A stretch of 8,795 nucleotides of DNA from Bifidobacteriaceae bacterium NR021 (GTDB taxonomy: Bacteria; Actinomycetota; Actinomycetes; Actinomycetales; Bifidobacteriaceae): contig NQOP01000002.1 of the NCBI GenBank assembly GCA_003585845.1, positions 189,114-197,908 on the forward strand, given 5' to 3'. Every line of letters starts with the position of its first letter. Position 1 is the stretch's first letter. The notes under the pieces are model-generated. The model made no database searches and was not told the origin of the DNA. It saw only the letters and a list, made by a program, of their open reading frames with translations. Made by a program: the position numbers and the translations under genes. This document shows positions 6,422 to 8,795 of the stretch, one piece after another.

Positions 6422-7183
6422 CTATTTTGCTAAAGCGGCTTTTTGAGCAGCTTGCAATTCGCGATTACCTTTAGTTGCCAAATCAAGTAACGTATTTAAT
6501 TCGTCGCGATTAAACGGACGATGTTCTGCAGTGCCTTGAATTTCAATGAAAGTGCCGGAACCTGTCATAGCTACGTTCATATCTGTCATAGCTTGACTGT
6601 CTTCAACATAAGGCAAATCAAGCATAGGCGTGCCGTTAATAACGCCTACAGAAACAGCGGAAATAGAATCCTTAATAACACTTGCAGCAGAGCGAATATG
6701 ACCATTCTTTTCTGCCCAATTAAGCGCATCTACCAAAGCTACATAAGCTCCAGTTACGGAAGCAGTACGAGTTCCACCATCCGCTTGCAACACGTCGCAA
6801 TCAATTTGAATCTGGCACTCACCCATCGCTTTCATATCGACTACACCGCGCAAGCAGCGACCAATAAGACGACTAATTTCGTGAGTGCGACCACCAATTT
6901 TTCCACGCACAGATTCGCGATCAGTTCGCTCAGCTGTTGCTCTAGGAAGCATAGAATATTCGGCAGTTACCCAACCCAAACCGGAATCTCTACGCCAACG
7001 AGGCACACCAACCGTAAAAGTTGCAGTGCACATTACGCGCGTATTGCCACACTCAATAAGCACAGAACCTTCAGGAACATCAGTAAATTTACGTGTTATG
7101 CGCACAGGTCGGAGCTCGTCAACATTACGACCGTCAACGCGAATTGGTTTTACAGATTCCAACATATCCTTGATTTGAGTCAT
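6422..7183 (-). CDS. rph: Ribonuclease PH
   Basis: Phosphate-dependent 3'-to-5' exoribonuclease that trims tRNA 3' ends and other structured RNA; it works as a hexamer. The 253 residues match the family length of about 240-250. Motifs include [13 protein letters not shown] (17-29), [15 protein letters not shown] (38-52), [14 protein letters not shown] (70-83), the [15 protein letters not shown] segment (99-113), [15 protein letters not shown] (128-142) with the phosphate-binding GTRT, and [15 protein letters not shown] (194-208) with the catalytic acidic residues. The family is diagnosed without doubt. The ATG at 7183-7181 has only GAGG a few bases away, closer than usual; a second in-frame ATG six codons in is also poorly served, so the start is a little uncertain. 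Gene order rph-rdgB is common in actinobacteria. It follows the ABC-F gene by 66 bp, without a terminator. Confidence 0.96.
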   Translation of the reverse strand: MTQIKDMLESVKPIRVDGRNVDELRPVRITRKFTDVPEGSVLIECGNTRVMCTATFTVGVPRWRRDSGLGWVTAEYSMLPRATAERTDRESVRGKIGGRTHEISRLIGRCLRGVVDMKAMGECQIQIDCDVLQADGGTRTASVTGAYVALVDALNWAEKNGHIRSAASVIKDSISAVSVGVINGTPMLDLPYVEDSQAMTDMNVAMTGSGTFIEIQGTAEHRPFNRDELNTLLDLATKGNRELQAAQKAALAK

Positions 7184-7249
7184 ACCTCACAAATTTAGCA
7201 CGTGGCTGTTATCTTCTATTTCATCTTCTTAGCGCGCAGCAATTTTGTA
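7184..7249 (-). other. Short gap between ABC-F gene and rph
   Basis: These 66 bp contain no terminator hairpin and no convincing promoter. The only ribosome-site-like sequence is GAGG next to the rph ATG. The simplest reading is that ABC-F, rph and rdgB are co-transcribed, or that rph is driven from within the ABC-F gene. Confidence 0.4.
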
Positions 7250-8795
7250 CTAAAGCTGCTCAGAAAGCTCCATCCACTCATCCTCAAGAGCACTGGTTTC
7301 TTGCTCGTTTTTTTGGAGATCTTCGTTAAGAGATTGAAGCCCAACAAAGTCACTTGGGTTGTGCGCAGCCATTTGCGCTTCAATTTGCGACTTTTCTTCT
7401 TCAAGCTTTGAAAGTTTTCGCTCGATTGCGGAAACTCGCCTTGCAGCATCGTGATAGGCTTTGCCGGTGAGTTTCGGCGCACTTTCTGAACTTTCTTGGC
7501 TTTCTTTACTTTCTTTACTTCCTTTAGTTGAAGAATTCGCAGTACTTGAAGCATTCGCAGTAATTGAAGTTCCAGCAGTACTAGTATTACTAGTAGCACT
7601 CTCAGTATTCGCAGCGCTAATGCCATTTTCGTGGTCGCGCTGCAACTTTTCTACAATTTGCAAATACTCATCTACACCGCCTGGAAGGTGACGAATTTTG
7701 CCGTCAATAAGCGCAAATTGCTGGTCTGTTACGCGTTCAAGCAAGTAGCGATCGTGAGAAACAACAATCAAAGTGCCGGGCCAAGTATCGAGCAAATCTT
7801 CCATAACTGCAAGCATGTCAGTGTCGAGATCGTTTCCAGGCTCATCCATAATCAGCACGTTTGGCTCGTTTAGCAAAATCAGCAGCAACTGCATACGGCG
7901 CTTTTGACCGCCCGAAAGATCCGCAATTGGTGTCATAAGCTGCTCGGGCTTAAAACCAAGCCTTTCCATAAGCTGACCTGGAGTCACTTCTTTGCCATCG
8001 ATAATATAGCTAGGCTTATAGCGACTTAAAACTTCTTTTACTTTATATTTTCCAAGCTTTTCAAGCTCTTCTAGCCGCTGCGAAAGCACAGCAAATTTTA
8101 CAGTCTTGCCGATATTTACGTGTCCAAGCGTAGGCTTTAGAGACCCGTCAATAATGCTTAATAATGTTGATTTTCCTGCTCCATTCGCACCCACAATTCC
8201 AAAACGATCGCCTGGGCCTATAAGCCAAGTTGCATCGTCTAAAATCATGCGTCCAGTAATAGTTTTGCGAGACGCAGCTGAAGTTTCTGCAATGTTTTCT
8301 GCGCTCGTAGCAGTATTTTCCGCAGTATTTTCTTGACTCTCGTCAACGGCAATAGTAACGCTTCCTACGTGAGTCGGTTGCGCAAAAGCAGATTCTACGA
8401 TATCGACTTTATTTGATTTTTCCGCATTATCTTCACCTAAAGATGCGTTTTCTGCAATATCCGGATCAATATTTTTTAGCTGCTGAGCGTTGTCAAAAAT
8501 TTGCGTAACGTCAATTAAATCAACAACTTGCTTACCAAGACGCGAAGTTGCCATTTTCTTCAATTCAAGAGTGTCTCTTAACGGCGGCACATCTGCAATA
8601 AGCTCACGCGCTTGTTTTACGTGGAACTTTTGCTTAGTAGAACGCGCACGAGCACCCCTGGAAAGCCAAGCTAACTCTTTTCTCGCCAAATTTCTGCGAC
8701 GCTCTTCGCGCACATCCGCTTGGCGTTCGCGCTCCACGCGTTGCATCATATAAGCGCTGTAACCACCCTCGAAAGGATCAATTACGCCGTCGTGC
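7250..8795 (-). CDS. ABC-F family ATPase, Uup-like (partial, N-terminal half off right edge)
   Basis: The C-terminal half of a soluble twin-ATPase protein. ABC-F proteins act on ribosomes, and Uup types also affect DNA stability; none is a transporter. The visible start is the linker between the two ATPase domains (FEGGYSAY, then a Lys/Arg-rich helix with ELAWLSRGARARSTKQK). Numbering from the Met at 8747-8749, the second ATPase domain has Walker A GANGAGKST (187-195), signature LSGGQKRR (278-285), Walker B NVLIMDEPGNDLD (297-309) and switch His332 in SHDRYLL. Residues 428-499 form a charged coiled-coil like the Uup C-terminal domain. Two low-complexity insertions stand out: an acidic Ala/Glu/Asn-rich one at about 92-162 and a Ser/Thr/Asn-rich one at about 376-425. 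The usual DEPTN is DEPGN here. The missing N-terminal half should hold the first ATPase domain. Naming it uup is an inference, so no symbol is given. Confidence 0.92.
   Translation of the reverse strand, partial: HDGVIDPFEGGYSAYMMQRVERERQADVREERRRNLARKELAWLSRGARARSTKQKFHVKQARELIADVPPLRDTLELKKMATSRLGKQVVDLIDVTQIFDNAQQLKNIDPDIAENASLGEDNAEKSNKVDIVESAFAQPTHVGSVTIAVDESQENTAENTATSAENIAETSAASRKTITGRMILDDATWLIGPGDRFGIVGANGAGKSTLLSIIDGSLKPTLGHVNIGKTVKFAVLSQRLEELEKLGKYKVKEVLSRYKPSYIIDGKEVTPGQLMERLGFKPEQLMTPIADLSGGQKRRMQLLLILLNEPNVLIMDEPGNDLDTDMLAVMEDLLDTWPGTLIVVSHDRYLLERVTDQQFALIDGKIRHLPGGVDEYLQIVEKLQRDHENGISAANTESATSNTSTAGTSITANASSTANSSTKGSKESKESQESSESAPKLTGKAYHDAARRVSAIERKLSKLEEEKSQIEAQMAAHNPSDFVGLQSLNEDLQKNEQETSALEDEWMELSEQL
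7481..7617. repeat. Simple-sequence repeats encoding the Ser-rich linker of the ABC-F protein
   Basis: On the plus strand a TTTCTTTAC-type run (7499-7518) is followed by near-duplicate units ATTCGCAGTACTTGAAGC and ATTCGCAGTAATTGAAGT (7534-7570), then alternating AGTACTAGTATTACTAGTAG. They encode the SKES and Ser/Thr/Asn-rich linker. Such sequence is prone to length change, probably tolerated here because the linker looks unstructured. Confidence 0.55.

Overview
The window looks like chromosomal DNA of a low-GC member of the Bifidobacteriaceae, most likely Gardnerella or a close relative. This is inferred from the moderate-to-low GC content and from the actinobacterial style of the Pgi, RNase PH, RdgB and ABC-F proteins. 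No rRNA is present to confirm it. There are no phage genes, insertion sequences or CRISPR arrays. Six protein genes, all on the minus strand, and two plus-strand tRNA genes fill most of the window.

Left part (1-3420, minus strand): an ABC import system of the nitrate/sulfonate/taurine (NitT/TauT) superfamily. It has a 582-residue fused double permease and an ATPase that runs off the left edge through a very acidic linker. Far upstream lies a consensus promoter (TTGACA, 17 bp, TATAAT). Directly after it comes an RNA leader that I recognise as an M-box (ykoK-type) Mg2+ riboswitch. Next come a possible Shine-Dalgarno switch, an exceptionally strong Shine-Dalgarno sequence and a 48-codon GTG-started small ORF. 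A 173-bp gap with short repeats follows, then the permease. No terminator is visible between the riboswitch and the permease, so the transporter may be under Mg2+ control. No substrate-binding protein gene is visible. This is the most interesting part of the window.

Middle part (3483-5475): glucose-6-phosphate isomerase (pgi) with an intrinsic terminator and a plausible promoter of its own, back to back with a promoter reading toward the tRNAs. If the host is a bifidobacterium relative, Pgi would supply fructose 6-phosphate to the phosphoketolase (bifid) pathway.

Right part (5476-8795): tRNA-Thr(CGU) and tRNA-Leu(UAG) on the plus strand converge on a minus-strand gene run. That run is an Uup-like ABC-F ATPase (cut by the right edge), rph (RNase PH, a tRNA 3'-end trimming enzyme) and rdgB (dITP/XTP pyrophosphatase). 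The tRNA-Leu and rdgB ends are only 13 bp apart, with no terminator between them.
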